Origin: Romanomermis culicivorax
Taxonomy: Eukaryota; Nematoda; Enoplea; Mermithida; Mermithidae
NCBI GenBank assembly: GCA_963922205.1
Contig: CAWUHX010000016.1
Location: 1,302,001 to 1,366,000, forward strand
Length of the DNA stretch: 64,000 nucleotides
Direction of reading: 5' to 3'
Shown: one piece after another, positions 41,541-52,589 of the stretch
Layout: each line of letters opens with the position of its first letter
Numbering within the stretch: position 1 is the first letter of the stretch
Notes under the pieces: generated by a model
What the model was told of the DNA's origin: nothing
The model's database searches: none
What the model saw: the letters and a program-made list of their open reading frames with translations, nothing else
Made by a program: the position numbers and the translations under genes

Positions 41541-41930
41541 TTACATCAGAATAATTATATGACATGGATTTTATGCGGATGTTAAAGCTGATATAGGCTG
41601 ACCAATAAGTCGATAAAGATCAAACATAAACTGATTACCTCGTACGTGCTGTTGATACCTTAAAGTCATCCATTCAAACTAACTTTACTTGAGATGCCAT
41701 GACCCATAGGTGAACACTAAGTTCATCGTGAACTTCAAGTCCAGCTCAGAAACGTACGAACTATGAGAAAAAGGACTGCATATTAATGTCTACACTAAGA
41801 AAAGTTGACGAGTTTCCTATTGTTCATGTATATCTGACTTTTTCATCGGCATTGATGAGAGAAACGATGGGGGCAGTTTTCATAGATGATAAGCATGGTT
41901 GTCCATTTATCTCAGTAGGATTTGTCGCCA
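41541..41930. other. Intergenic, nothing recognised
   Basis: No exon, RNA gene or repeat boundary supported. Confidence 0.25.
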
Positions 41931-42490
41931 TACAGTAAAAACCGCCTCATAGTGTTTTTTTTGTACCAAAACATGGTTTTTGGCACAAAGAAATTTAGAA
42001 TGGCACAAAAAATTTTGAGCGTTTGTGCCAATTGGCACAAATTTTTTGGCTGGTCAAACACACTGTTTTTTTCCCCCGAGCTTTTTCCTCAAATGGGGAA
42101 GGGATCAAAATTTTTTTCCCCATTTTCCCGAAGTCGTTTTTTTCGCTTAAGAATGCTCACAGACGCTTTATTTAGGTGTTTTTGAGCCTTTTCAAGCCTG
42201 CTGGTGTTTTTAGACCCGTTAATTCATTAAAATTGAGGAAAAAATTGAAATTTTCGAGTTTAAAGTTTAATTTGGAACAAATTTTCAAGCAAACTATCCA
42301 AAAGCATAATGACTTTGAGAATTACATGACAAATCGATGGTTACTGGTTAGGTTCTCTATGATGACAAGTGAGAACCCAAAATGGATGTTAATGTTTCCG
42401 GCGCGAAGCGCCGGTAAAATTTTTTGGGTATTGATATTCTGCGACGCTGGAAAATCAATTTTCCGAACATTTATTTCAAGAATTAGATTT
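41931..42490. repeat. Dispersed element with GTGCCAATTGGCAC palindrome and GC hairpin, copy 1
   Basis: Holds TTGTGCCAATTGGCACAAAT (42024 on), CCCCGAGCTTTTTCCTCAAA with TGGGGAAGGG, and a GC-rich hairpin CCGGCGCGAAGCGCCGG (about 42399) followed by AAAATTTT. A second, inverted copy of the CCCC...GGGGAA part lies at 42905-43130. Confidence 0.55.
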
Positions 42491-42904
42491 GAATTTTGTG
42501 TTCAAGAGTCGTAATTTCTAGAATTTTACTTGAAAAATTTTAAACCCAGTATAATTTATTTGTAAACTCTCATACTTGGTCGAAAATATATGAGTATGCA
42601 GGGTATAAATTTCCGAAAGATATTTCCATGAAGCGTTTGAATTGATTTTACGTTAGAAAAGAAATAATCGCATCAAAAAGCTTAGAGACTTGACGTACTG
42701 ATCTTTCTCAAAAGGAAAAAATGCGAATCTTCATTAAATATCATGATAAAATATTGAAGATTACCAATGAAAACATGAGATAATACGTTCAAGATGATGA
42801 AAACTATTATAGATTATATGATAAATGAAGATAGACATACTAAAAGCCGCGCCTGAGCTAAGTAATGCATAATAATGATTATTAAAGTTATAAACGGCTT
42901 TTGA

Positions 42905-43180
42905 GATTATGACATTCTAAAATGCACCAAAATGCATCTTTTCTGTATCCGATCCCCAAAATTTTCTTCCCCAAATGGGGAAAGAGCCCAAAATTTTTTT
43001 CCCCTTTCCGAATTTTTTTTCCCGAAAAAGCACGATTTGGGGAAAAAAACAGTGGTCAAACATTGAATTTCCTTGTTTTTTAGACGTTTTGGCAGCTGAA
43101 AATGCAAAAAATTTTCGGCGCTGCGCGCCGAATCAATGAATATAATATTTCCCATTCGTATATTTGACCCGAACGCAAAC
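42905..43180. repeat. Dispersed element, copy 2 with hairpin TCGGCGCTGCGCGCCGA
   Basis: TTCCCCAAATGGGGAAAGAG and GATTTGGGGAAAAAAACAGT mirror copy 1. The hairpin near 43117 is preceded by AAAAATTTT and followed by ATCAATGAATATAATATT, a flank shared with 44026-44045. Confidence 0.5.
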
Positions 43181-43689
43181 GATTTCTGTTCGATTAGTGT
43201 ATTAGTATCGTTGCAGCAAACTTTATAGGCTGTCAAGACTGATGAGTGAAAAGAAATTCTGAATATTCTCTCTTCATTCAGTCAGATTCGGATTTAAAAC
43301 TGAAATTCTTTTTGTGTTTGATTGATTCAAATAGAAAAGTCTATATCGTTGATAATGGTACAATGTTTCGATCGAATATTAACACGAATTTCTACTTTTC
43401 TTTCTCTAGTCTTTACATGGTTGTTATATATACATAACATAGATATTCGTTTGTAGTCGAAAATTGAATCAATATGAACTTCCTGAACAATTCTTGAGCT
43501 ATTTAAATTGTCTCAGCATTCCATTTCTTTTGGGGATTTCGTGAACTATTTTGTTGCACAGTTTTTTCTTTTCTCACTGACATGGTTAGCTGAAAAATAG
43601 GTTGAGCACGATTTTTACAAAAAAATAATGCGTTAAACGTTAACTTTTTATCAAACTTTTGGCCTAAAACTTTTCCGCAGTTTTCAGTA

Positions 43690-44060
43690 TGTTTCTAGTA
43701 AAAAAGAATTTTTTGTGCCATTGGCACAAATTTTTTTGGCCTCTTGTGCCGATTGGCACAAATGTCCGTGCACAAAAAAAAACGCTGCTCATATCGTCAT
43801 TTTGAGGTGATGCAATAAATTCGAATTTTCAATTCGTTTTGCATCAGTGTGTTTTGTGCCATACCAAGACACGGTTTTCGGCACAGAAAATTTGTAATGG
43901 TGCAAAAAATTTTGGGCAGTTGTACCATTTGACACAAATTTTTTTACCGTTTTATGGTTAATTTGCTTGATTTTTAGTGGGAAACCTAAAATTTTCTCGG
44001 CATTTCGCTTCGCGCTGCCAATCAATATAATATTAACTACTCTTATTTGCCCGATCATCA
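43690..44060. repeat. Dispersed element, copy 3
   Basis: Palindromes GTGCCATTGGCACAAA and GTGCCGATTGGCACAAA, then AAAATTTTCTCGGCATTTCG and CTTCGCGCTGCCAATC with AATATAATATT, are the same order of parts as in the copies at 42-43 kb. Confidence 0.5.
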
Positions 44061-44304
44061 GGAAATTTGTGTCAAATAGTATTTTTAAATTTAAGATAGA
44101 TAGACTTAGTAGTTTGCTGAAAATGGAGATTTTTCATCAATCCTACTAATTTTTTCTCTCTGGGAACTTTCTTTTCACGTTTTCAACGTGAAATTCTACG
44201 TTTAGAAACAATGAAAATTCAAGACATAATTCTAGACTGAATTTGAAGATTCTATTCAACAATGTTTGTTGCAAAGATTCACTTTCCTTCTAGCGTTTTA
44301 GATT

Positions 44305-44450
44305 CAGGGTCGGGAAAAACCCATTTTCAAAATTTCGAATTTGGGAAATGAGACACGAAATTACCCGACTGTTTTGCTGTCCCCGGACCCGATATTCTTG
44401 AAATTCTCAATCCAGACCCTATATTTTCAAAATATTTGACTCGATCGATT
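44305..44450. repeat. CCCGATATT repeat, copy 1
   Basis: CACGAAATTACCCGACTGTT, then CCCCGGACCCGATATTCTTG and CCAGACCCTATATTTTCAAA. The same phrases occur in 55455-55590 and 56305-56507. Confidence 0.55.
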
Positions 44451-44582
44451 ATATCTCTACGGACCTGACTAGAATTTTCTCTAGTTTTCCCTGATTTCTG
44501 AAAGTCTGTGACTGAAAACATCAGAATATTTGTGTACACAACAAAAATTCAAGAAAAAAACATTCATTACGACACATTAAAC

Positions 44583-44795
44583 CCATACCTGTAAGACCTC
44601 CGACCAGTTGGGGGGAGGGGGGCAGAAAAAAGTCGAAATTTTTCCCAAAAAAGGCCAAAAAACATACACTTTTTTGCAAAATTTTTAAATTTTTTCCAAA
44701 CTGGGGGGGGGGGGGGGTAAATGATTTTGGGTACAGGGTTGGCCAAGTTGGGGGGGGGGGTCCCCCCAACCCCCCGCCCAAGTACAGGTATGATT
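44583..44795. repeat. G-run element with CATACCTG ends
   Basis: CCCATACCTG at the left and CAGGTATG at the right flank about 200 bases with GGGGGGAGGGGGG, a run of about fifteen G near 44702, another of ten or more near 44750, and CCCCCCAACCCCCC. The runs could form G-quadruplexes on the plus strand. Confidence 0.5.
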
Positions 44796-44854
44796 AAACC
44801 GTTCAAAAATATGGAAAACTATTGGAAAATAAAAATGTGGGTTTGTACATACAT

Positions 44855-45255
44855 GTAATTGGTGGGGGTAGTGCTATGGGAAATCCCCCCCCCAGAAATC
44901 GTCGACCATATGGCTAGCCATTGGTTGACCGCCCCCAGGATTTTTCAATCCAATGGCTAGCCATATGGTAGCTGTAGGGACCCCCATACTTTTGGTCGGA
45001 AAAATACTGAAAAGCGTTAATTTCTGGTCAATTTTGAACAAAAAATGGTAAAAAATGTGAATTTTCTTGGCCCTTCGCACCATAAATACATTTTTTTCTT
45101 TTTAGAAAAATACTATTTTTTTAACTATTTCGTAGAAAAATCGAATTTTTTTTCCTTGAGAGACCCCTCCCCCCAAAATTTTGGGAATTACTGACTCCTA
45201 GCCCAAAAAAGTCGCCCGACCCCCCCTCAGACCTCAGGGCCCTATTACATGTAAT
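44855..45255 (-). repeat. NheI-palindrome element, copy A
   Basis: On the plus strand: ACATGTAATTGGTGGGGGTA, then two inverted CCATATGGCTAGCCAT-like palindromes flanking GGATTTTTCAATCC, then CCCCATACTTTTGGTCGGAA, and at the right CCCCTCCCCCCAAAATTTTG and CCCCCCTCAGACCTCAGGGC. Reverse complement of copies B and C. Confidence 0.65.
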
Positions 45256-46439
45256 GGGTTTGGGTCTCATGTAGAAATAATCATTGAGGTAAAACGGTGG
45301 TTGCACTGCACTGTCCAATTTGAGAAAAAAGTTTACTTGTGCTGAAAAATTCGTACACTCTATTAATAGATAAATATGCTAATTATGTCAGAAAAAATAT
45401 CAAAATCGAATTTTCTTGTGTTTCATTCAATTCGCGTTAGTTTTAGATTTTTAAAATTTTGTTTCATTAATTTTGTAAAGAAAAGATACGAAAACCCACA
45501 GCAAAAAAATTCAAAAGCAGACATTTTATTTCACATTCCAATACTGTTGAATCTGGAGCGTAGTGCAGTATGTGAATGTATCACGCAGGAAAATAAATTT
45601 GTTCCATATTTATTTCCTTGACAAATGGGCCAATTTTTCTAAAAATCTTATAAATTTTAGCTGAAAAAAATCATATTGGAAACATTCAACTAAAACTTGC
45701 TGATGATGTTTTAATCGACTTCTGAACGCAAAAAGCTTATGTTCTCAAAATTCCAGAGTCTGAAGATCACAAAAAGATTTCGTAAAATAAGCGAGAAAAT
45801 AGTGATTTTCATCAAATGCGTCCGAAAATAGTTTAGTGCCAAACATATAGCAGTCATTTGAACTCTGGTGCTGAACACTACGAAATTTTCACGATTTTTC
45901 TTTTTAAAATGCACTTCCAGACAGGGGACCATAGAACCTCATCAAAACGGTCATAAGGTTTTTGGTTGTACAGCCCTAAATTTAATTGTTGCGGGCAAAA
46001 AACACTGTTCTGGGTGAAAAAAGGAAATTGAAAAGCTGAGACCAAGAGGGTAATATTTTGGTGAATTAAGAACGTGATATTTCCTAATTTTTTTGGCGGT
46101 TTAATCTGGTGAAGTAAACAAAACCTATTCTTCGTTCAAATCTTCATCAATAGTAAAGATATTCCAATAGTAAAAAAGCCAAAATTTCCCGAATTTCAAG
46201 CGTCCTTGGGCTTGACACCGGATTTGTTTGTTATTTTGCAGCCAAAGCAGAGGAAATATTCCTAATAATAGATTTACTGAGCTTTCCGTGCTTGCCGTCA
46301 GTTTTTATAACAGTTATTTTTTCAGGCTCGGTCTTTTGTTGGTGGAGTTTTCATCATCTAAAGTTGCTCATTCTATGTTTGACTTGATGATGGGAGCTCA
46401 GACCATAGAAACCACTTTCAAGTTGAAGGAAACGCCGTC
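45256..46439. other. Intergenic, no gene recognised
   Basis: AT-rich between repeat copies. The plus frame 46228-46545 runs into repeat copy B and is not supported as a gene. Confidence 0.3.
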
Positions 46440-47345
46440 TTCCTATAGTTTTGAGGGAGGAGGTCAGCCATCAGAGCCCCGAGGTCTGGAGGGGGGCGTT
46501 GGACGACTTTTTTTGGGCCGGGGGTCAGTATTCCCAAAATTTTGAGGGGAGGGGTCTCTCAAGGAAAAAAATCGATTTTTTTCATGAAAAAAATCCGAAA
46601 AATAGTTTAAAAAATAGTCATTTTTTTCTAAAAAGACCGAAAAATGTATTCATGGTGCGAAGTGCCCAGAAAATTCACTTTTTTGACCATTTTTTGTTCA
46701 AAAATTTACATTCTTCATCAAAAAATTAACATTTTTCCAGTATTTTTCGACTAAAAGTATGGGGGTCCCTATGGCTACCATATGGCTAGCCATAAGATTG
46801 GAAAATCCTGTGGGGGGGCAGTCGCTCAATGGCTAGCCATATAGTCAACGATTTCTGGGGGGTTCCCATAGCACTCCCCCCCAATTACTTGTATGAGGTC
46901 AGTCAGCATGTACTTAAAAACATACATGTAACAGAGCTCCGAGGTCTGGGGGGGGGGGGTTGGAGCACTTTTTTGGGGCCGGGGGTCAGTAATTCCCAAA
47001 ATTTTGGGGGGAGGGGTCCCTGAAGGAAAAAAAATCGATTTTTTTCATGAAAAATGTCCGAAAAACGGTTTAAAAAGTAGTAATTTTTGTCTAAAAAATG
47101 ATAAAATATGTACTTATGGCGCGAAGCGCCGAGAAAATTGACGTTTTTGACCATTTTTTGTTCAAAAATTGACATTTTTCAGTATTTTTCCGACTAAAAC
47201 TATGGGGGTTCCTAGGGCTACCATATGGCTAGCCATAGGATTGGAAAATCCTGGGGGGGTCGCCCAATGGCTAGCCATATGGTCGGCGATTTCTGGGGGG
47301 GGGATTCCCATAGCACTTCCCCCCCCAATTACATGTATGCTTAAA
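46440..47345 (+). repeat. NheI-palindrome element, copies B and C in tandem
   Basis: Copy B (about 46450-46885) and copy C (about 46925-47345) run in the same direction: CCGAGGTCTGG with G-run, TTTTTTGGGCCGGGGGTCAG, CCCAAAATTTTGNGGGGAGG, GGTGCGAAGTGCC or GGCGCGAAGCGCC hairpin, ACTAAAAGTATGGGGGTCCC, and paired CCATATGGCTAGCCATA palindromes, ending ATAGCACT with a C-run and AATTACNTGTATG. Confidence 0.7.
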
Positions 47346-49594
47346 AATGTATTTTTCCATCCATAAAAAGGAAAGAACACACTCGTAATAAATAATTTCT
47401 GAGTTACTATATGGTATGCCCAGTTTCGGTGCAAAAATTTTTGCTTTATGATAGATTCCGTTTCTATAAAAATAACTTTTGAAGAGGAAATTGATTGCAT
47501 CTTTCAATAACTCAAGTAGAAGGAGTGTCATCAAAAACTGCCTATACGATCAGTGTTTTTCACCTTGCAAAAAAATTTGCCAAAAAAATTTTTGCATGCC
47601 AAATACACCAAAAACTAAACAAAATTTTTATGCTACGTAAAAAACTCAAATTATTTTGCACAGCAGAAAATAATTTTTGCACTGCAAAAAAACTGTATAT
47701 GGTTGTTTTTTTGGAAGGAAATAAGTCTCCGCTCAATCCTTTCAAGGACTGATATTGTTCTTGATTTTTAATTTTTAGTACCTAATCTTTGGATTATTAA
47801 TGAAAATTGAGATGTTGACAAATTTTTTCTCTTAAATGGAGCTTTCTGAATTGATGGACTCTTATGACTATAATACATATATACTATATGCATGCATATT
47901 TTATTTTATACATTTTTACATTTATGCAGTTTTATAGATTTATATCTGTTTTATGTACGTGGATTATGCAAACATCATTTTGTGCAGTGCAATACAATGT
48001 TACAAAGCTCTTGCTGGTTGATGAATCCAGATTTTGGTTGGTCTTCTACATATTTCACCACCAAAATAGTGAGTTTTGAAAAATATTTTGAATCCTCATT
48101 CTGAAAAACTATCAACTGATCACTTTGCAAAGATATTTGGAGACCTTCTGCCCAATTATCTGGGAGTTTGAATGACATGACTCCCCATATTGAACAAAAT
48201 ATCTCAATGTATCAAGACCATTGAGTGTTTATGACAGCAAACTAATTTTAGTTATTTATTAATGTTAATTTGTTAATTTTAGTCATTTAGCTATTGTCTA
48301 TGAGATTAATTCTGAATTGTTATCTAAAAATTCATTCATTACATTTTTATTTTCAGAATAAATTGCACTTGTCACAAATTTATACGAATTTACATGTATG
48401 AATCAATGTTGAAGAAATTACGTCTGGGCTGTATTTCTATCTATCGTTAGCTCAAGCAGAAGTTTACATTAGCAAAAGTAAGCTTTTCTTAAATAAAGTC
48501 TGTGCAGTGAAACAAAAATTGTTATTTTCCAGATATTAGTCTGCAGAATTCGGTTGAGCTTTGCAAGAAAATTGCTGGAAATGAGTTTTTTCTGCAAATA
48601 GCTGATACAATGGATATTTTATTTTGAACCCAAATGAGATGGCCGAATGTAAGAGGAATTATTTTTGTAAGTTCATTGAATATGCCCAAACTGAGTTGTT
48701 TTTAAGGAATATGATTGTTCATCGGGACTCGCGGAATTGCACACCAAGATTACACACATGCCTACGAGAAATTTTACAATGGAAAACTTGGAGGAAGTGA
48801 GTGATATGTTGACTTTCCTGAATTCTAAATATTTTCAATCTTGGTATGACTGAAATTGCAGTGAACTGACTAATAAAGTAAAAATACTCTTGGATTTGTG
48901 AAACAAAACATGATTGCAGCAGATTTTGTGCTTATAGCAGAAATGATATAGGTACTTCAAATTTTGGTGCAGTAGCAGTGATGGACAATACATGTCAATT
49001 CTTACTGGTTGAAAAATACAAATTTTGGATTGGCTGTCTAGTTTTAGAATTTCAGTTGCCAGTTTTCAATTGAAAGTCATATGATTTCTGCTGCTTCGCC
49101 AGAATTTATGAAAAGCGCATTATCTAGTTCATTAAAAACATCAGCACATTTACCATTTATCTACAGTTCACTTGCGATTTACTTCTTTATAAACTCATTA
49201 TTTCAGCAAAATTTCCAATTTGAAAAAAGTATAATATATATGGCTGACAAAGAAACAAAAACGAACGCTAGCTCATTTAATGTTGAAAGAACAAAAAAAA
49301 GAAACGTTCAAGAACAAAAACCTTGCAGTTCAAGACTATTAATTTTGAGCAAAGTAAAATTTTATCATATTTGTACAATAATTTTAATTTCATCAAGTTG
49401 CAATCTTCAGAATTTGGCTATCAACGTAATATCTCGCGATGTCCTGGGTTCACTTAACGTGATACTGTATGTAACAATTTTAAATTTTCAACTATATTTT
49501 AAATTATTTTAATCGTTTGTGTTATTGTCTTTAATGATTGTTTTTTATTTTATAGTTCAATAAAGCAAAAGATCCTATGGAGAAAAATCTGCAA
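47346..49594. other. Intergenic, no supported gene
   Basis: AT-rich. The longest frame (49081-49512, plus, 143 codons) has hydrophobic and Ser-rich parts but no domain I recognise and no clear splice or UTR context. TTTGCA/TGCAAA palindromic words cluster near 47560-47700. Confidence 0.3.
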
Positions 49595-49865
49595 AATGAA
49601 GGATCTTCTGAAGATCTGTGGGTTGTCCTGCATTAGATCTTTGTTGTATTGTATAGATCCGGGGAAAATCCTCTTAAGGTCCTTGTAACGTCTGCATGTA
49701 CCACAGTGGTCTGAATATGATCTGTGCAAGATCACATGTTTGTCGGTGCTATGTTTAATGGAAGGCTGGGATATGTCTGTGCAACAGACTGTGCAACGTC
49801 TGACATTAAATGATACAACATCTGTCATTTGACCGTATAAGGATCTATTTCAGACCTTCTATAAG
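49595..49865. repeat. GATC-rich dispersed element, copy 2
   Basis: GAAGGATCTTCTGAAGATCT, GATCTGTGCAAGATCACATG, TTTGTCGGTGCTATG and CATAAGGATC-like words, as in 41280-41540. Confidence 0.5.
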
Positions 49866-52589
49866 ATTTTCCGTCATTTAGCAAGGGGACTCCTTCCTGG
49901 GTGGCACGACTGACCCCCTCAGCTAGCCCTTGATACGTTTTTGGGGACTGACTAAAACAAGCAAGTATGTGAATCACGCATGCAGAGGCGGTTTCCTGTT
50001 TTGTCGATTCAAAATCAAAATGATAATGCCAACATTTTTTCCGCCCTAGATATTGATGCTTGTTGTTCTTTTGATTTGATGTTCTTTTAACAAATTTGAA
50101 AGATACTTGTGTCATATTTGGATTGATTTTGTGATTCGGTAAAAAATATGACTCATAAGTCTTTTGACACGAGCAAAAAGCACATTTTTGGTGATTTAAA
50201 CCCAAGAATACTGCCTTCTAGAATTCTAACGAAACGAGTCGAATATTGTTAATTGACTTGTCATTCACTGCTTTATTAACACCACTTACAGTTTACTACT
50301 TACCAGTTAATAAAGTAAGGACTCGTATAAGTGGATGGTGGGCAGTGTGAGACGGTTGGCATGGTTGGCAATAGCGGGGCACAACCACAAAAGGCACATG
50401 CATAAGAATTCTGATACGATCTCGTTTATTCAAATTTACTTGCACATGTTGAATTTTATTTTTAAGTAAAATTTCTACAGTAAACCCATGTGTAATAAAT
50501 TTTGATGACAGAAATAATTTTTGACATTTTTCATTTTTTAATTAAGAGTGGACTATGTTTTGATTTCTCAGTGAATCGGTGCGTCGAATTATTCAAGCTT
50601 TATCTAGGGATACTGACTATCCTATCGCTATTACAAAAAAAACATTCCGTAGAATTGTTATTTCCCGAAATTAAGTTTGCCTTCCAGAATTTATAATATT
50701 CAAATAAATTTCCCAGAATATTAACGGCAATATTCTCGTGAATCTCGCAAGGTGCTTACAAAATTTTAATGGGAATATTCTCGTGAATCTCGCAAGGTAC
50801 TTACAAAGACGAAAAACTTGCAAAGAAGGGCCATAGATTTTTCCTCGCTATTGAGAAATAAGTGTGTAACTTGAAAAATGCGCACAAAATCTTCGATGAA
50901 GCATCAAAAACGCATATCGCAAATGAAGTTTTGCAGGAAAAAATCACGTCAATTTCATACTCAAAATCAAGATTTCACACATTACATCAAGATAAAGTTT
51001 ATATATATTTTTTTTCTTTTTGAATCAACCTCATATTTAATCAATTTGACTACGAATTTTGGGGCATGATCCGCCCACATGAGCATGGACGACGAAATAT
51101 TCAAACGCCTGCAGCGTCCTTGAATATACCTTTCAATATTTCATATTTTTCATGTATAAATCGCACAATTTTTGAATCTATTTGCGGTTCCCTGAATTTA
51201 GACACTAGGAAATGCGTATACGAATGCATCGTAACGTGGGAAACGATTGAGGGTCGTTTATACTGCCTTTTCCCAACGGAACGGATCGTCAACGCCTGAA
51301 AATTCACTTTCGTTTGGAAAAGATGACTGCGATTTTGCGGTAGACGGCCAGCAGTAACCTCCAACCGAACCGGACGCAAATTTCCCTTTCGTTCGGTTAC
51401 ATTCCGTTCCGCTCCGTCGGAAAAGGCAAATTTAGCTCACAAATCAACGTTCTGTTCTATTATGGAATACACGTTGTGTCTTATTCAAAGTTGAAATGAC
51501 TGTTTTTCGATATTTGATGAATTCCGTTACTTGGCGATTTCTTTGAGTAACTTATTTAAAAAGCAAAGGATATAGCAAGCTGGTGATTTCTAGCTTATTC
51601 ATTTGTGTTTGAAATTTTGATTTCGGGAATGTCGACTGGATATTACGTCGACGTCATGAAAATATGCAAACTTGATTTATGATGTGTTTTTGGTACTTTC
51701 GAACAATAGTATGCTCGTATTCTATCATTCGGTATTTAGAATTCTCAAAGAAAAAACATTGTAAAATAACGCTTCCTCCCTCTTGCGTTCATGGTTTTAT
51801 ACAAATTTTGAACGCACAACCTTCTTAGGTAACTGTAGAATAGCAAAAGGTTTTTTGACACGTTTTTTCAATTCTATTTTCAGGGACAAAAATTAATTTT
51901 TCTTATGGAACTGACTGTATAAATAAAATCAATATAACTCCCACAGTTTATTCGAGCGGATCATAGTCAAATGGTAAATCTTTTTCTAAACATGTTTTTA
52001 TATTAGAAACAATGAATATTTCACCACAAACTGCTTCAAGAGGCAAAAAGGATAAAAATGAATATAAAAATCAACAAAGACCATGTGAGTCGTCACACAA
52101 ATAAAAACTGAAAGACGTAAAAAATTTTAAAATAACATACAAAAAGAGCAAAACACAGCAAAATCGTCGTTTGTCTTCTATTTGTTTTAAAATGATCGAT
52201 ACAGCGATCCCACAAAAGCAAGTTCAATGCGGAAATGTTGGTAAAGCTTTACTGTAATGAATGAATATAATTTATCGCCCATGGGCGGTAGAGACAGAAC
52301 AACTGAAAGTTACCTCCTATAACCTTGTTAAATGGTCAAAATTTCTCGAGTAACACTCTGATGTCAAACACAGTTCTATCTAAAGCCTAAAGCAGAAGTG
52401 AACAAGTACGGCGGTTTTTCTATGATTTTGGCTTTCCAAATGTCAAGAAGAAATGCAATGTTTTGCTACAGTATACAGTTTTACACTCCTAAAAACGTGT
52501 ATGAAGTCGAACCTATTTTTGTGGTTATAGCTGCGTCTCTCAGTCCAAAGTAAATAAAATTGAAATCTGCGTTATTCTTTTTCGGAATG
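49866..52589. other. Intergenic 3' of PRMT5; short tandem duplication at 50731-50808
   Basis: A segment AATATTCTCGTGAATCTCGC then AAGGTNCTTACAAA occurs twice in a row (about 50731-50767 and 50772-50808). Around 51240-51420, imperfect repeats of TTTCCCAACGGAACGGA/GTTCGGTTACATTCCGTTCC are visible. A fragment TTAAAATGATCGATACAGCG at 52188 is M2-like. No gene is supported. Confidence 0.35.

Noticed and set aside
43789..44058. Similar minus frames at 42907-43236 and 43789-44058 as a small gene family
   Set aside because: The similarity comes from the shared dispersed repeat with the GC hairpin; the frames are not kept by coding constraint as far as can be seen.
49081..49512. 143-codon plus frame
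   Set aside because: Composition follows the local AT bias, no family recognised; kept only as an unassigned stretch.
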